A DNA stretch of 64,000 nt from UBA2396 sp038042175. Its GTDB lineage: Bacteria; Planctomycetota; Phycisphaerae; Phycisphaerales; UBA1924. Made by a program: the position numbers and the translations under genes. Where the stretch lies: NCBI GenBank assembly GCA_964358855.1, contig CAYHQQ010000003.1, forward strand, positions 62,001-126,000, written 5' to 3'. This document shows positions 6,730 to 15,521 of this stretch, piece after piece. Under the pieces are notes generated by a model. The model was not told the origin of the DNA. It made no database searches and was given only the letters and a program-made list of their open reading frames with translations. Positions within the stretch are counted from its first letter, which is position 1, and each line of letters begins with the position of its first letter.

Positions 6730-8288
6730 TTCTTGGGCTCCGGACCGGGGAGTGGCTCGGGAGTTGGGGTGGGCGGGGGCGTCGGCGCCGTGGCCGGGGA
6801 GGGCTTGGGCGAGGGGATGGGTATGGGCGCTGGCGTGGTTGCTGGGGTCGGTGCGGGGACCGGGGGAAGTGTCGCCGGGGCGGCGGCCCCGCCGAGCACC
6901 ACCGAGCGGGTGTAGGTCTTTGGAACGTGGCAGCCTGGAGAGCAGCTGCCGCCGGCGTCGGACTTCTGGAAGTTGATCTCGATCATCCAGTTGGAGCTTC
7001 CAAAGGGCACCGACTCGCGGATGTGGGCCGGACGTTTGGACGCGTGCACCTCGTGGCACGCCCGGCAGGTGCGTCCCTTTTCCTGGTTGACGTGGAGGGC
7101 GTGCAGGTTTCGGTTGCCATCGCGGAACTGGGTGAGACCCTGGCCGTTCTGCTTGAGCACCAGGTCGGGTGAATGGCACTTGAAGCAGAGTTTGTACAGG
7201 TCGAGGGAGAATGGGGAGTAGAACTTGTCGGGGTAGTCCTCGGTCAGCAAGCGGAACTTTTTGCCGGCGTGCGGATCGTGGCAGACGGTGCAGTGTCCCT
7301 CGCGGATCGGGCCGTGCTTTTCGGGATTGGCCGCGAGCAGGGTCGACATGTTCGTGAGCATTTTCCCGTCGGGCGCCATGAGGGGCTTGTCGTGGCACTT
7401 GAGACACGTTTCGGGCTGATTGCCACGCTGAAGGCCGGGGAGTTTGGACTGGTGCGGCTCATGACAGGTCGTGCAGCCACCCTCGTCGGTGATCGCCCCG
7501 TGAACCACCATGGCGCCGGAGGTGATCTGGTCGAACTTGTCCTTGTGGCACGACATGCACAGCTTGGGGACCGCGTCCAGGAGTTGGAACTTGTGGGTCG
7601 ACGCGTGCGGATCGTGGCATTTGACGCATCCTTGCTCGAGCGCCTTGTGGATGTGCACTCCCGCCTCGGCCTTTCCGGTCTCGGCGTGACAGGCGAGGCA
7701 CAGCGTGTTCGCGTCGGCGTTGAGCAGCAGCTTGGGATGTTCTGATGAGTGCGGCTTGTGGCACGTGGCGCACGCGCCGGCGGCGACTGGTCCGTGCACG
7801 AAGGGCTTCTTCATGAACTGGTCGTTGTGGCACTTGAGGCACAGGTCTTTGTTGGGGTCGCCCTTGAGCTCGGCCTTGTGTTCGGAGCCGTGCGGGTCGT
7901 GGCACTCCATGCACTTGCGCTCGGTGACGGGAGCGTGGGAGTGCTTCTCGACGGGCAACTGATGGCACTTGAGACAGAGGTCTTCCTTCGCGGTCGCCAG
8001 CGAGAACTTGTGGGCGGCCTTTTCCCCCACCTGAACGTGGCAGACCGCGCAGTCCGCGGCGGTCTGGCTGTGCCTGAACGTGTGCTTTGCGATTGGGAGG
8101 TGGCACTCGGCGGTGCAGGATTGTGGCGTCAGGGTTGGCACCGCGGGCTTGGGGGCCCCGGCGACCTGTGCCCGCGCGTGACCGGCGGCCGCCAGGCTCA
8201 AGGCGACCCAGCACAACATGAAGGCGACATTGGAGCACCAGCGTCGCCGGGCGAGCAGTTGCATGATGTGAGTGAGTGCACGTCGCAT
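6726..8288 (-). CDS. Large multihaem cytochrome c (13 CxxCH plus two CX3CH)
   Basis: A 520-residue exported cytochrome. Thirteen canonical haem sites are visible (CAVCH, CLKCH, CMECH, CLKCH, CATCH, CLACH, CVKCH, CMSCH, CTTCH, CLKCH, CTVCH, CFKCH and CRACH). Many fall in CxxCHxPH/CHDPH repeats typical of doubled-CxxCH multihaem wires. Two further sites, CTAECH near the N-terminus and CSPGCH near the C-terminus, have three residues between the cysteines. A signal peptide (FMLCWVALSLAAAGHARAQ) follows the chosen ATG at 8288, which has GGGGA just upstream. The frame stays open to an ATG at 8420 that overlaps the upstream stop, so a longer form is possible. The C-terminus is a long Pro/Thr tail. 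It probably stores or conducts electrons in the periplasm. Confidence 0.88.
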   Translation of the reverse strand: MRRALTHIMQLLARRRWCSNVAFMLCWVALSLAAAGHARAQVAGAPKPAVPTLTPQSCTAECHLPIAKHTFRHSQTAADCAVCHVQVGEKAAHKFSLATAKEDLCLKCHQLPVEKHSHAPVTERKCMECHDPHGSEHKAELKGDPNKDLCLKCHNDQFMKKPFVHGPVAAGACATCHKPHSSEHPKLLLNADANTLCLACHAETGKAEAGVHIHKALEQGCVKCHDPHASTHKFQLLDAVPKLCMSCHKDKFDQITSGAMVVHGAITDEGGCTTCHEPHQSKLPGLQRGNQPETCLKCHDKPLMAPDGKMLTNMSTLLAANPEKHGPIREGHCTVCHDPHAGKKFRLLTEDYPDKFYSPFSLDLYKLCFKCHSPDLVLKQNGQGLTQFRDGNRNLHALHVNQEKGRTCRACHEVHASKRPAHIRESVPFGSSNWMIEINFQKSDAGGSCSPGCHVPKTYTRSVVLGGAAAPATLPPVPAPTPATTPAPIPIPSPKPSPATAPTPPPTPTPEPLPGPEPKK

Positions 8289-8386
8289 GCCATCCCCAGG
8301 AAAGTCAAAGGGGCGAGAGGGCGGGAACTCCTCTCGGGATGGAGAGTCATTCTGTCCGCGCATTACCACTTTTGAGAATGATACGG

Positions 8387-8402
8387 CCCCGGCTGACCGG
8401 GG
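8387..8402. promoter_or_regulatory. GC-rich hairpin in the intercistronic gap
   Basis: CCCCGG and CCGGGG form a perfect 6-bp stem around CTGA. It lies 15 bases past the stop of the 156-residue gene and about 100 bases before the multihaem cytochrome start. With no T tract it is more likely an mRNA-processing or attenuation hairpin than a full terminator. It also argues that 8289-8416 is untranslated. Confidence 0.3.
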
Positions 8403-8416
8403 ACTCGGGGCCGACT

Positions 8417-8887
8417 TCATGCTTCCTCCGATGGACTGGTTGGCCCGGGGTTCTCGTCGACCGTGTCGGCGACCGAGCAGAGGATTTTGTAGTACTCCTC
8501 GACGTCAATCCCCATCAGGGTGGCTCCAAAGAGCTCGGCCTCGACGTGGGTGGCCACCTCGCCGTAATTGATCGACGGGATGTAGTAGGCGATCAGGAGG
8601 GGGAGCAGCTCGTCGACGCTCTCGAACATCGGGTGGATGTAGAGGCAAAAGCCGTCGCGAGGGTGGTCGCCAAGGGCTTCCAGGCACGCGAACTCGCCCG
8701 GCTGGAGCGGCTGGGCATCGAATCGGACACCCGTGGGGTAGCGCACGACCGAGCGATCCTCGAGCATCCGCATGATGTCCCCGCGCTCGATCAGGCCGCC
8801 CCGACGCAGGCGGGCCTCGGTGGCCCGTGTGACGATGTGGTCTCGGAGGGAGTGCTGGGCCTCTTGGGCGTTTGGAAGGTCTCTCAT
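8417..8887 (-). CDS. Conserved operon protein of unknown function
   Basis: A 156-residue soluble protein whose ATG overlaps the stop of the second nrfD gene. It has no signal peptide, membrane segment or cysteine motif. The N-terminal half is basic (TRATEARLRRGGL) and the C-terminal half is acidic and hydrophobic (PLLIAYYIPSINYGEV, EEYYKILCSVADTVDE). I do not recognise a family. Its tight coupling inside the NrfD operon suggests an accessory or assembly role on the cytoplasmic side. Confidence 0.8.
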   Translation of the reverse strand: MRDLPNAQEAQHSLRDHIVTRATEARLRRGGLIERGDIMRMLEDRSVVRYPTGVRFDAQPLQPGEFACLEALGDHPRDGFCLYIHPMFESVDELLPLLIAYYIPSINYGEVATHVEAELFGATLMGIDVEEYYKILCSVADTVDENPGPTSPSEEA

Positions 8888-10155
8888 GGCGTGACCCCCG
8901 CGTGCTCGTGCGTGTGCTTGTGGCTCACGCGAACCCCCGGCGCCGTTGCCGCCGAGAAACTCTGATCGAAGGTGAGTCGACCGGCCAAGACCGGCACGGT
9001 GACGCGAACCAGGACGGTGAAGATCAGGAGCCCTCCCGCCCAGATCCCCAGGGTCACCAGCGACTCGTTGACGGTGGGCAGGTACTCGACGATCTCGCCC
9101 AGGGGCGTGGGAATGAACGCGGGGACGATCATCCCCATTCCCTTTTCGATCCAGATGCCGACGATCAGCATGACGCACGCGATCTGCAGCACCCCGAGCC
9201 TGCGGCTGATGGGGAGGTAGAGCAGCACCATGGCGATGACGTTGAGCCCGATCGCCGTCCAGATCCACGGCACCAGAGCGTGATGTCCGTGCAGGCCGAA
9301 GAAGAGGTACGTGGCGTAGGAGACGTGGGCCGAGTTGGTGTAGAACTCGGTGAACGCCTCGGAACCGAGCAGGAACATGCTGATCGAAAGGGCGATCGTC
9401 ACGGTGTTGCGCAGCGTCAGGAAGGCCTTGTCGGGCACCTCGTACGTGGTGAATCGCCGGAGCGCCGAGAGCGTCAGGATCAGGAACGCCGGACCCGCGG
9501 CGAAGGCCGACGCCAGGAATCGCGGCGCGACGACCGCGGAGTTCCAGAACGGACGTCCGCCCAGTCCGCTGTACAGGAAGGCTGTCACGGTGTGGATGCT
9601 GATCGCCCAGGCGATGGCGACAAAGACAAAGGGGATGTAGAAGAGCCTGCTGGGAGCTCGCCGCCGGTAGGCGCAGTAGATGAGATAGCCGCAGATGTGG
9701 AGGTTGAGCAGCAGGTATCCGTTGAGGACCACCACGTCCCAGGTCAGCATCGAGGTGGGGAAGTTGAAGCGGAGGAGGAGGTGGTGGAAGCGATCGGGGT
9801 GTCCGAGGTCGACGGTGACAAAGAGCATGGCCATGATGATCGCGGCGACCGCGAAGAGCTCGCCGAAGATCACCAGGTCGTGGAGCTCGTGGTTTTTGTA
9901 GATGTACACGGGGATGACGAGCATCACCGCCGCGGCGGCCATGCCGACCAGGAACGTGAAATTGGCGATGTAGAAGCCCCACGAGACCTGATCGGTCAGC
10001 CCCGTGGTGGCCAGGCCCTCCACCAGTTGCTTGCAGTACGCGTTGATCCCCAGCAGCACGAGGAGGGTGAGGAGGAACATCCACGCGTAGTAGCGTTGAT
10101 CGCCGACAAAGCTCAGGCGGAAGCAGCGGTAGAGGAACTGAAGGTAGGTTCTCAC
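8884..10155 (-). CDS. nrfD: NrfD/PsrC-type polytopic membrane subunit (copy 2)
   Basis: A 423-residue paralogue of the NrfD protein at 4587-5885, closely similar throughout (VRTYLQFLYRCFRLSFVGD, DLGHPDRFHHLLLRFNFPTS). About ten membrane segments are expected. Its GTG overlaps the stop of the Fe-S gene (GTGA), the standard FeS-NrfD pairing of molybdoenzyme-type and Qrc/ACIII-type complexes. It should oxidise or reduce membrane quinone in concert with that Fe-S subunit. Having two NrfD copies in one operon suggests either a duplicated ancestral complex or a two-quinone-site complex as in alternative complex III. Confidence 0.9.
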   Translation of the reverse strand: MRTYLQFLYRCFRLSFVGDQRYYAWMFLLTLLVLLGINAYCKQLVEGLATTGLTDQVSWGFYIANFTFLVGMAAAAVMLVIPVYIYKNHELHDLVIFGELFAVAAIIMAMLFVTVDLGHPDRFHHLLLRFNFPTSMLTWDVVVLNGYLLLNLHICGYLIYCAYRRRAPSRLFYIPFVFVAIAWAISIHTVTAFLYSGLGGRPFWNSAVVAPRFLASAFAAGPAFLILTLSALRRFTTYEVPDKAFLTLRNTVTIALSISMFLLGSEAFTEFYTNSAHVSYATYLFFGLHGHHALVPWIWTAIGLNVIAMVLLYLPISRRLGVLQIACVMLIVGIWIEKGMGMIVPAFIPTPLGEIVEYLPTVNESLVTLGIWAGGLLIFTVLVRVTVPVLAGRLTFDQSFSAATAPGVRVSHKHTHEHAGVTP

Positions 10156-11273
10156 GCGCGACTCCCGTCCCACCATGCCGGCTGCGCCGCGGCGATGTAA
10201 TTGCGATTGGGTCCGGCCGCGCCGGGCAGGCTTCCGTAAGCGTCCCCTTCTTCGGCGCGCAGACGATCGGCGATCGCGATCGCCTCGGGGTCGAGCGAGT
10301 TGGGGTAGCGCTCGTCGAAGTAGTAGAAGAACCGCGGGAGCGTGCCGACCTCTTCCTTGAGCACGAAGACGCGTTTGGTCTTGAGGAGCTGTGAGACCTC
10401 GCTGTCGGGGTCCAGAACGTTGCCGAACTTTCGAGCGCCCGTCGGACAGATCTCCAGGCACGCGGGCATGCGACCCTCGCGTGTGCGGTGCAGGCAGAAG
10501 TGGCACTTCTCCATCACGCCCTTCTCCCGGGGTCTGTTGGAGAGGTAGCTCATGTTGGTATTGAGCTGTTCCTTGGGCAGGGTCGGCTTGGCGAAGTTGA
10601 ACCGGCGGGCCCAGTAGGGACATGCCGCCTCGCAGTACCTGCACCCGATGCACCAGTCGTAGTCGACGACCGTGATCCCGTCGGGCTCCTGCCACGTCGC
10701 TTCCACGGGGCACACCTTGACGCAGGGCGGGTTGGCGCACTGGTGGCACTGCACCGGCATGTAGAAGTGGCCCGCGTCGGGAATCGTCGGGCGCTCGTAG
10801 TGGTGGTTGCCCTTCTCCAGGTCGAGCGTCCCGCGCGGCATCTCGATCACGCGGATGTACTGGATCTCGGGGCTGCGCGACTGGTTGTTCTCGGCCACGC
10901 ACGCGTGCACGCACTTGCGGCACCCGATGCACCGCGACAGGTTCAACGCGTACACGAACTCCACCCCATCCATCGGCTTCACGTCGCGCAGGTGAGGTCT
11001 GACCTCGAAGCGTTTCTCGACCTTGTCGCGGATGCGCTCCAGGGCCGCCTCCATCTCCGTTGGAGTCATCTCCTTGTAGTGCTTCTGGAGAAACTGGGCA
11101 AGATCGGGGATCTCGTCCCGCTCGAGCTGGCGCAGCGGGCTCAGCGCGGCCGCCAGCGCCGCCATCCCCCCCACCGCCGCGACGCCCGTGCGGAGGAAGC
11201 TCCGTCGTGTCAGCTCGGGCTCTGTCCCTGCCGGTTGCGCTGGCGTGCCATCCCAGATCCGTACGTCTTTCAT
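10152..11273 (-). CDS. Tat-exported four-cluster [4Fe-4S] ferredoxin subunit (HybA/DmsB-like)
   Basis: A 373-residue electron-transfer subunit. A twin-arginine signal (TRRSFLRTGVAAVGG, near residues 22-36) points to export of the folded protein. Four cysteine groups of the HybA/DmsB type follow: CIGCRKCVHAC, CHQCANPPCVKVC, CIGCRYCEAAC and CHFC...CLEIC, enough for four [4Fe-4S] clusters. I chose the ATG at 11273 because it places the Tat motif near the N-terminus; the frame is open further upstream. As the first gene of the operon, it probably bridges NrfD and the multihaem proteins on the outer face of the membrane. Confidence 0.9.
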   Translation of the reverse strand: MKDVRIWDGTPAQPAGTEPELTRRSFLRTGVAAVGGMAALAAALSPLRQLERDEIPDLAQFLQKHYKEMTPTEMEAALERIRDKVEKRFEVRPHLRDVKPMDGVEFVYALNLSRCIGCRKCVHACVAENNQSRSPEIQYIRVIEMPRGTLDLEKGNHHYERPTIPDAGHFYMPVQCHQCANPPCVKVCPVEATWQEPDGITVVDYDWCIGCRYCEAACPYWARRFNFAKPTLPKEQLNTNMSYLSNRPREKGVMEKCHFCLHRTREGRMPACLEICPTGARKFGNVLDPDSEVSQLLKTKRVFVLKEEVGTLPRFFYYFDERYPNSLDPEAIAIADRLRAEEGDAYGSLPGAAGPNRNYIAAAQPAWWDGSRA

Positions 11274-11761
11274 TGAAGCGCTCCAGGTCGAAGATTCACA
11301 AGATTGCCGGCCGACCGAACCTGCCCCTGTCGCCGCTCCGTGGCGCAAGCTCCGGGATGACGACGCCGCGCCGGTGGCCTTTGGTTTGCCCTGGACGTGG
11401 TCGCTTCCCATCGATTGGGCACACAGCGTGCGGAAGTCCCGATCTTGGACGCTGGGTGCCAATCTACCACAACGAACTCAGGGCCTTTCAGGGGAAACCT
11501 CCTGAATCCCAAACCGGCGGGCCCGTTTCTCCGTGCCATCTCCGTGCTGAGCCGGGGATTTCGACTGCCCGCGCTCCACGAATGAACTGGAATCTGGATC
11601 ATGGAAGGCTCCGCCCGGCACAAATCGACATCTGGAGTATATTATCCTCAATTCACGTTCGCTGTCGCCCGGGCTAGAGTCCCAAGAGACCATTTGCGTC
11701 CGCGATCTTTCCCGCGCCCCTCGGCCGGACACAGGTCAGACGCTGTTCAACTGCAATTCTC
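11274..11761. other. Intergenic region between divergent transcription units
   Basis: These 488 bases separate the minus-strand cytochrome operon from the plus-strand ferredoxin and sigma-factor genes and must hold both promoters. The part near 11,630-11,660 is the most AT-rich. I found no palindrome, RNA gene or credible ORF. Confidence 0.5.
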
Positions 11762-12427
11762 ATGCCCGAAGACCCTGGCATTTCGCGTCGTGACTTGCTG
11801 AGGGGCCGACTCCTTCGCGCCCTGGGTGGCGACACGGCCAAACCGTCGAACCCGACGCGAACACCCCCAAATAAGGGTATTGGTTCTGTTGGCGCGCCTA
11901 TTGCGTCCCCGTCCCCCCGAACAGGCATGACCGGCCGTCGCTTTGCACTGCCGATCCATCGTCCCCCCGGAGCAGTTGATGAGGTGGCGTTCCAGACTGG
12001 ATGCACGCGCTGCGGGGAGTGCGTGAGCGCCTGTCCGGTCGGAGCGATTGTGATCGCTCCCGAGAAGTTCAGGGAGGCCGCGGGGACTCCGATGATCGAC
12101 CTGCAGGCGTCGGCGTGCATCATGTGCGAAGACACACCTTGCATCACGGCGTGCGTGCCTGGGGTCCTGCGCGCTGATCGCCCGAAGAGGATGGGTGTTG
12201 CGTGGGTGCAGACGATGGCGTGCCTGGCCCATACGGGCACGGCGTGCACACTGTGCTCTGAGAAGTGTCCGGTGCCCGGAGCGATGGAAGTGATCGACGG
12301 CAAGCCGCGGATCCATGAGAATGTGTGCACGGGCTGCGGCGTGTGCTCGGCGGTGTGTCCGGCGCCGACGAATGCGATTCTGGTGATGCCGCTGGCGGAC
12401 AGGCCGATGGGTGGGGCGGGCGGGTGA
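11762..12427 (+). CDS. NapG/NapF-like ferredoxin with four [4Fe-4S] sites
   Basis: A 221-residue ferredoxin-type protein. The N-terminus has a Tat-like SRRDLLRGRLLRAL stretch but lacks a convincing hydrophobic core, so location is uncertain. Four cluster motifs are present: CTRCGECVSACPVGA, CIMCEDTPCITAC, CTLCSEKCPVPGA and CTGCGVCSAVCP. This layout matches the NapG/MauM-type ferredoxins that feed electrons to periplasmic reductases. It is divergent from the cytochrome operon, so it may act in the same electron route. Its stop overlaps the sigma-factor start (GTGA). Confidence 0.85.
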   Translation: MPEDPGISRRDLLRGRLLRALGGDTAKPSNPTRTPPNKGIGSVGAPIASPSPRTGMTGRRFALPIHRPPGAVDEVAFQTGCTRCGECVSACPVGAIVIAPEKFREAAGTPMIDLQASACIMCEDTPCITACVPGVLRADRPKRMGVAWVQTMACLAHTGTACTLCSEKCPVPGAMEVIDGKPRIHENVCTGCGVCSAVCPAPTNAILVMPLADRPMGGAGG

Positions 12428-13356
12428 AAGCCAATGCCGCGTTCGAGCACATCGATGCGATGGCGAGCCACTACACTGAGTCTGTGTTTACCGCGCCTCG
12501 ATCCCGAACCTCCGACTCTCTGGCCGCACCTGTGGCGCCGATTGCGGGTTCTCCGGCGGCGACCGCGATACCGGCGCTGGTGGAGATCCACGCCCCCCGG
12601 CTCTACAGCCTCGCGTCGCGTCTCTGTCACAACGCCTCCGACGCCGAGGACATGGTGCAGGAGGTTTTCCTCCAGGCCTATCGCAAGTGGCACACCTTCG
12701 AGGGGAATGCAAATCCCGGGACGTGGCTTTACGCGATCGCGGCCCACTCTTGCAAGGCACGCCTGCGGCGCAAGGGGGGGACCGACAAGAGGATGCCGGC
12801 GATCTCGCAGCTCATGCCGTGGAACGAGACCAGGAGCGCCGACTTGGGCCAGGGCGCGAACGGCGGTGGGGACGGGCCGGTTGTGCAGGCGGTGGAGCGC
12901 GAGTCGGCCCGGGCTGTCCACGACGCGATCCTGACGCTGCCGGAGAACTTCCGCGTGCCGCTGGTGCTCAAGGAAATGCTCGAGTTGTCGATCGAAGAAG
13001 TGGCCGCGGCTCTGCACATCAAGCCCCAGACGGTCAAGACTCGTGTGCATCGGGCTCGGCTGCTGCTTCGCAAGGCAATCATGGAGCGCCGCGGGGTTCC
13101 AAAGCACGCGGCGAGAGCCCCGACCTATGAGAAGCAGGTCTGTCTTGACTTGCTCAAGGCCAAACTCGACGCGATGGACAACGGGCGGGGCTTTCCGATC
13201 GGGCAGGGCGTCGTGTGCGAGCGGTGTCGGGCGGTGTTCGCGGAGCTGGACCTGGCCCAGAACGCCTGTGCCGGGCTGGCGGACGGCAAGATGCCCGAGC
13301 GCGTGCGGAGGGCGGTTTTGCGCGCGATCCGCGAGGCGGATCGGGCGGCGAGTTAG
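12424..13356 (+). CDS. ECF-type RNA polymerase sigma factor with cysteine-containing tail
   Basis: A 310-residue sigma-70 family factor. Region 2 is visible in RLYSLASRLCHNASDAEDMV and QEVFLQAYRKWHTFEGNANP. Region 4 is in LPENFRVPLVLKEMLELSIE, followed by an HTH in QTVKTRVHRARLLLRKA. About 90 extra residues follow, with CERCRAVFAELD and helices like the zinc-binding anti-sigma fold. This suggests built-in redox or metal control. The GTG start at 12424 overlaps the ferredoxin stop; an ATG at 12460 is an alternative. Co-translation with an Fe-S protein suggests a sigma factor for the neighbouring respiratory genes; this is inferred. It converges with and overlaps the next gene by 4 bases. Confidence 0.87.
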   Translation: MKANAAFEHIDAMASHYTESVFTAPRSRTSDSLAAPVAPIAGSPAATAIPALVEIHAPRLYSLASRLCHNASDAEDMVQEVFLQAYRKWHTFEGNANPGTWLYAIAAHSCKARLRRKGGTDKRMPAISQLMPWNETRSADLGQGANGGGDGPVVQAVERESARAVHDAILTLPENFRVPLVLKEMLELSIEEVAAALHIKPQTVKTRVHRARLLLRKAIMERRGVPKHAARAPTYEKQVCLDLLKAKLDAMDNGRGFPIGQGVVCERCRAVFAELDLAQNACAGLADGKMPERVRRAVLRAIREADRAAS

Positions 13357-14933
13357 GGTGCGACCACGGTGGGCGGCACTTCGACCCAAAACCAGCCACG
13401 CAGGTCGCCCTCCTTGAAGCCGGTCGCTTGATCCATCGGATACTTGGCCGCGAGCGAGGCCTTGACCGCCGGGTCTATCGTCTCTGGAGCACCGTGGCAC
13501 GCCAGGCAGTTCGCGGCGAGTGTGATCGGCAGCGCGACGCCAAGGGAGCCGTCGGAGTTGGCGACAAAGCGCGGTGCGGGCGCCCTTGGCCCTTGGGCGG
13601 CGGGCTCATCGGTGAGCAGCGAGGGCATCCACGCCGGCGCGGCGTTCGCGGGGTTGCGGAGTCTGGCGCTGGTTCGGCCGATCATGACACCCTTCTCGCC
13701 CGCGACGCCCTGGGCGATTTTGGGAGCCTGGTCCTTGCACACGCCGATCGCGTACGCGGCTCCGCCATCTGCTCCGGACTTGGACATCGCATCGCCAAGC
13801 GCCGCAAAGAGGCGTGTGAACATCGCGTCCTTGGCCTCGATCGCGCGGTGTCGCTGGGCCTTTTGAGCCTGGCTCATCGAATCGGGTTCCACGGAAGTCC
13901 AAACGCCTTTGGTCACGGAATTGCGACGGATGTAGTCGCGGGTCATGGACTCCATGAGCGGGTCGAGCATCTGCATTGCCCGGGCCTCGCCGATGGCTTG
14001 TTCGACGGCGATGGACTTGTCGAGCACGCGGTATGCGGCCCATGCCGGCCCGATGCGATTACCCGTGCGACAGTGCAGGGCGACGGTGTCGCCCCGCTCG
14101 CTGGCGCCCGTGATGGCGGCACGCGCCAAGTCGAGCAGTTCGTCCGTGATTTCCGCGGCGCCGCTGTACGCAAGGTTGCAATAGGCCACGCCCGCTTGCG
14201 TCGCGGCGCCCTGCTCGTCGTACTCCGGGTGCTCGGCGGGCTTGCGGAAGTTGACCACCACCTTCACACCGGCGGACCTCAGTCCGGCCAGTTGCCCGGC
14301 GTTTGGTTGGGAGAGGATGAAGCGGTGCGGCACGCCGCCGAGGGCGAGTTCTGGTGCGGGAAGCGGGTCACCGGCCTTGAACCTGGGCGTCTGGAGCGGG
14401 GCGGCTTTGAAGCCCTCTCGCACAAACTCGCTCACGCCCATCGCGTGCGAACGAAGGAGGGCCACGGCCTGGGGATCGGCGCTGCTCTCAACGATCCTGA
14501 CGCCTTTGGCCGTCGGCGTGACCTCAAGGCTTACCGACCCGTGCTTGGCGAAGAGTTCCGCGAACACCGGGTCCCAGACGCGGACCTGCGCGCCGACCTT
14601 CATGCGCTCGTGCATGGCCTTGGCGTGCTCGATGATCTTGGCGGCGACGGTGGGGTCGTCAGACTCGGTGACGGCCTCCACGCCGCTCTCAAGGTGCCGC
14701 ACCGTGCGGCGGATCTTTGTGTTCGCGCCCAGCAACTCCTGCCACATGTCTCGGTCCTTGGCCACGGAGTTGACGCGCGGATATGGGTCGTTCGCTGTCG
14801 TCTGTGGAGATGCGGGCTGTTCGTTCGTGCGGCCAGCCGATTGCGGAGCATCGGCGCACGAGCCGAGGAAGAAGAGCGGGACAAGGCACGTGCCTGTGAG
14901 CGTCGAGAACAGAATTTGACTGCGGTTGGACAT
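13353..14933 (-). CDS. Lipoprotein fusing a DUF442-type phosphatase domain to a DUF3365 haem domain
   Basis: A 526-residue exported protein with three parts. A lipoprotein-like signal (LVPLFFLGSCADA) comes first. An N-terminal helical domain contains VRVWDPVFAELFAKHGSVSL. A middle domain resembles DUF442/beta-lactamase-hydrolase-like phosphatases, with the signature HCRTGNRIG (C-x4-R). The C-terminal part matches DUF3365 (Tll0287-like) haem sensors and has one CxxCH site (CLACHG). The ATG at 14933 has GGAG 6 bases upstream, better placed than the ATG at 14939. It may sense redox or ligand state outside the cytoplasmic membrane. The phosphatase substrate is unknown. Confidence 0.8.
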   Translation of the reverse strand: MSNRSQILFSTLTGTCLVPLFFLGSCADAPQSAGRTNEQPASPQTTANDPYPRVNSVAKDRDMWQELLGANTKIRRTVRHLESGVEAVTESDDPTVAAKIIEHAKAMHERMKVGAQVRVWDPVFAELFAKHGSVSLEVTPTAKGVRIVESSADPQAVALLRSHAMGVSEFVREGFKAAPLQTPRFKAGDPLPAPELALGGVPHRFILSQPNAGQLAGLRSAGVKVVVNFRKPAEHPEYDEQGAATQAGVAYCNLAYSGAAEITDELLDLARAAITGASERGDTVALHCRTGNRIGPAWAAYRVLDKSIAVEQAIGEARAMQMLDPLMESMTRDYIRRNSVTKGVWTSVEPDSMSQAQKAQRHRAIEAKDAMFTRLFAALGDAMSKSGADGGAAYAIGVCKDQAPKIAQGVAGEKGVMIGRTSARLRNPANAAPAWMPSLLTDEPAAQGPRAPAPRFVANSDGSLGVALPITLAANCLACHGAPETIDPAVKASLAAKYPMDQATGFKEGDLRGWFWVEVPPTVVAP

Positions 14934-15521
14934 GAACATTCTCCGGATTGGCGAGGGGCTCCGTGCGAAAGTGCCTGGCGTGGCGGCGAGAGGTCGGTGT
15001 GACGCCTGCACGGGGGCGACGATGCCGACAACGGCGGGGACGTCGCGATCCACCGAACCAACATTTCTGCACGGTGCCATGGCGGGTGCTCCAAAGTCTC
15101 ACCCGTGGTCGGGCGACAGGAAGACTAAGCCGATTGAGCCGCGAGCGAGCGCCGCCCTCGACGTTTGTGCCACGTTCACAGAGCCGGGGTGATGGTCGCC
15201 GGCCGGACGGCGATCAGCCGGGGCGACGCACGGGCGGTGTCGGCGAACGTGAGATTGCCTCGGGTTGCCCAAGGGCTGAAGCATCCTTTCCGTCGGGGCG
15301 CTTCCGATCATGCCTCAACTTCAATGGATCGTGGATGATGAAGAGCCATCTGGTGCTTTGAGGCTTCTGGCGGCTCCCAGGTTCCCGGACACTTCGGCCC
15401 AGCCCGGTCCAGATCTCCATCGCGGTCTGTCATGCATAGATTGAACTGGTGATTCAGGAACCTCCCCTCGCGTGGCTGCCTCCAAGGCAGGGTCCAAGTT
15501 CGACTCCGTGGAGAATCTCTC
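14934..15521. other. Intergenic region
   Basis: These 588 bases lie between the divergent lipoprotein and efflux genes. Short frames here lack ribosome-binding sites and family signals. I see no RNA gene or repeat; it presumably contains the two promoters. Confidence 0.45.

Noticed and set aside
8289..8420. N-terminal extension of the 13-haem protein to an ATG at 8420
   Set aside because: It would put 44 charged and Pro-rich residues before a good signal peptide and translate a GC hairpin. Kept only as an alternative start.
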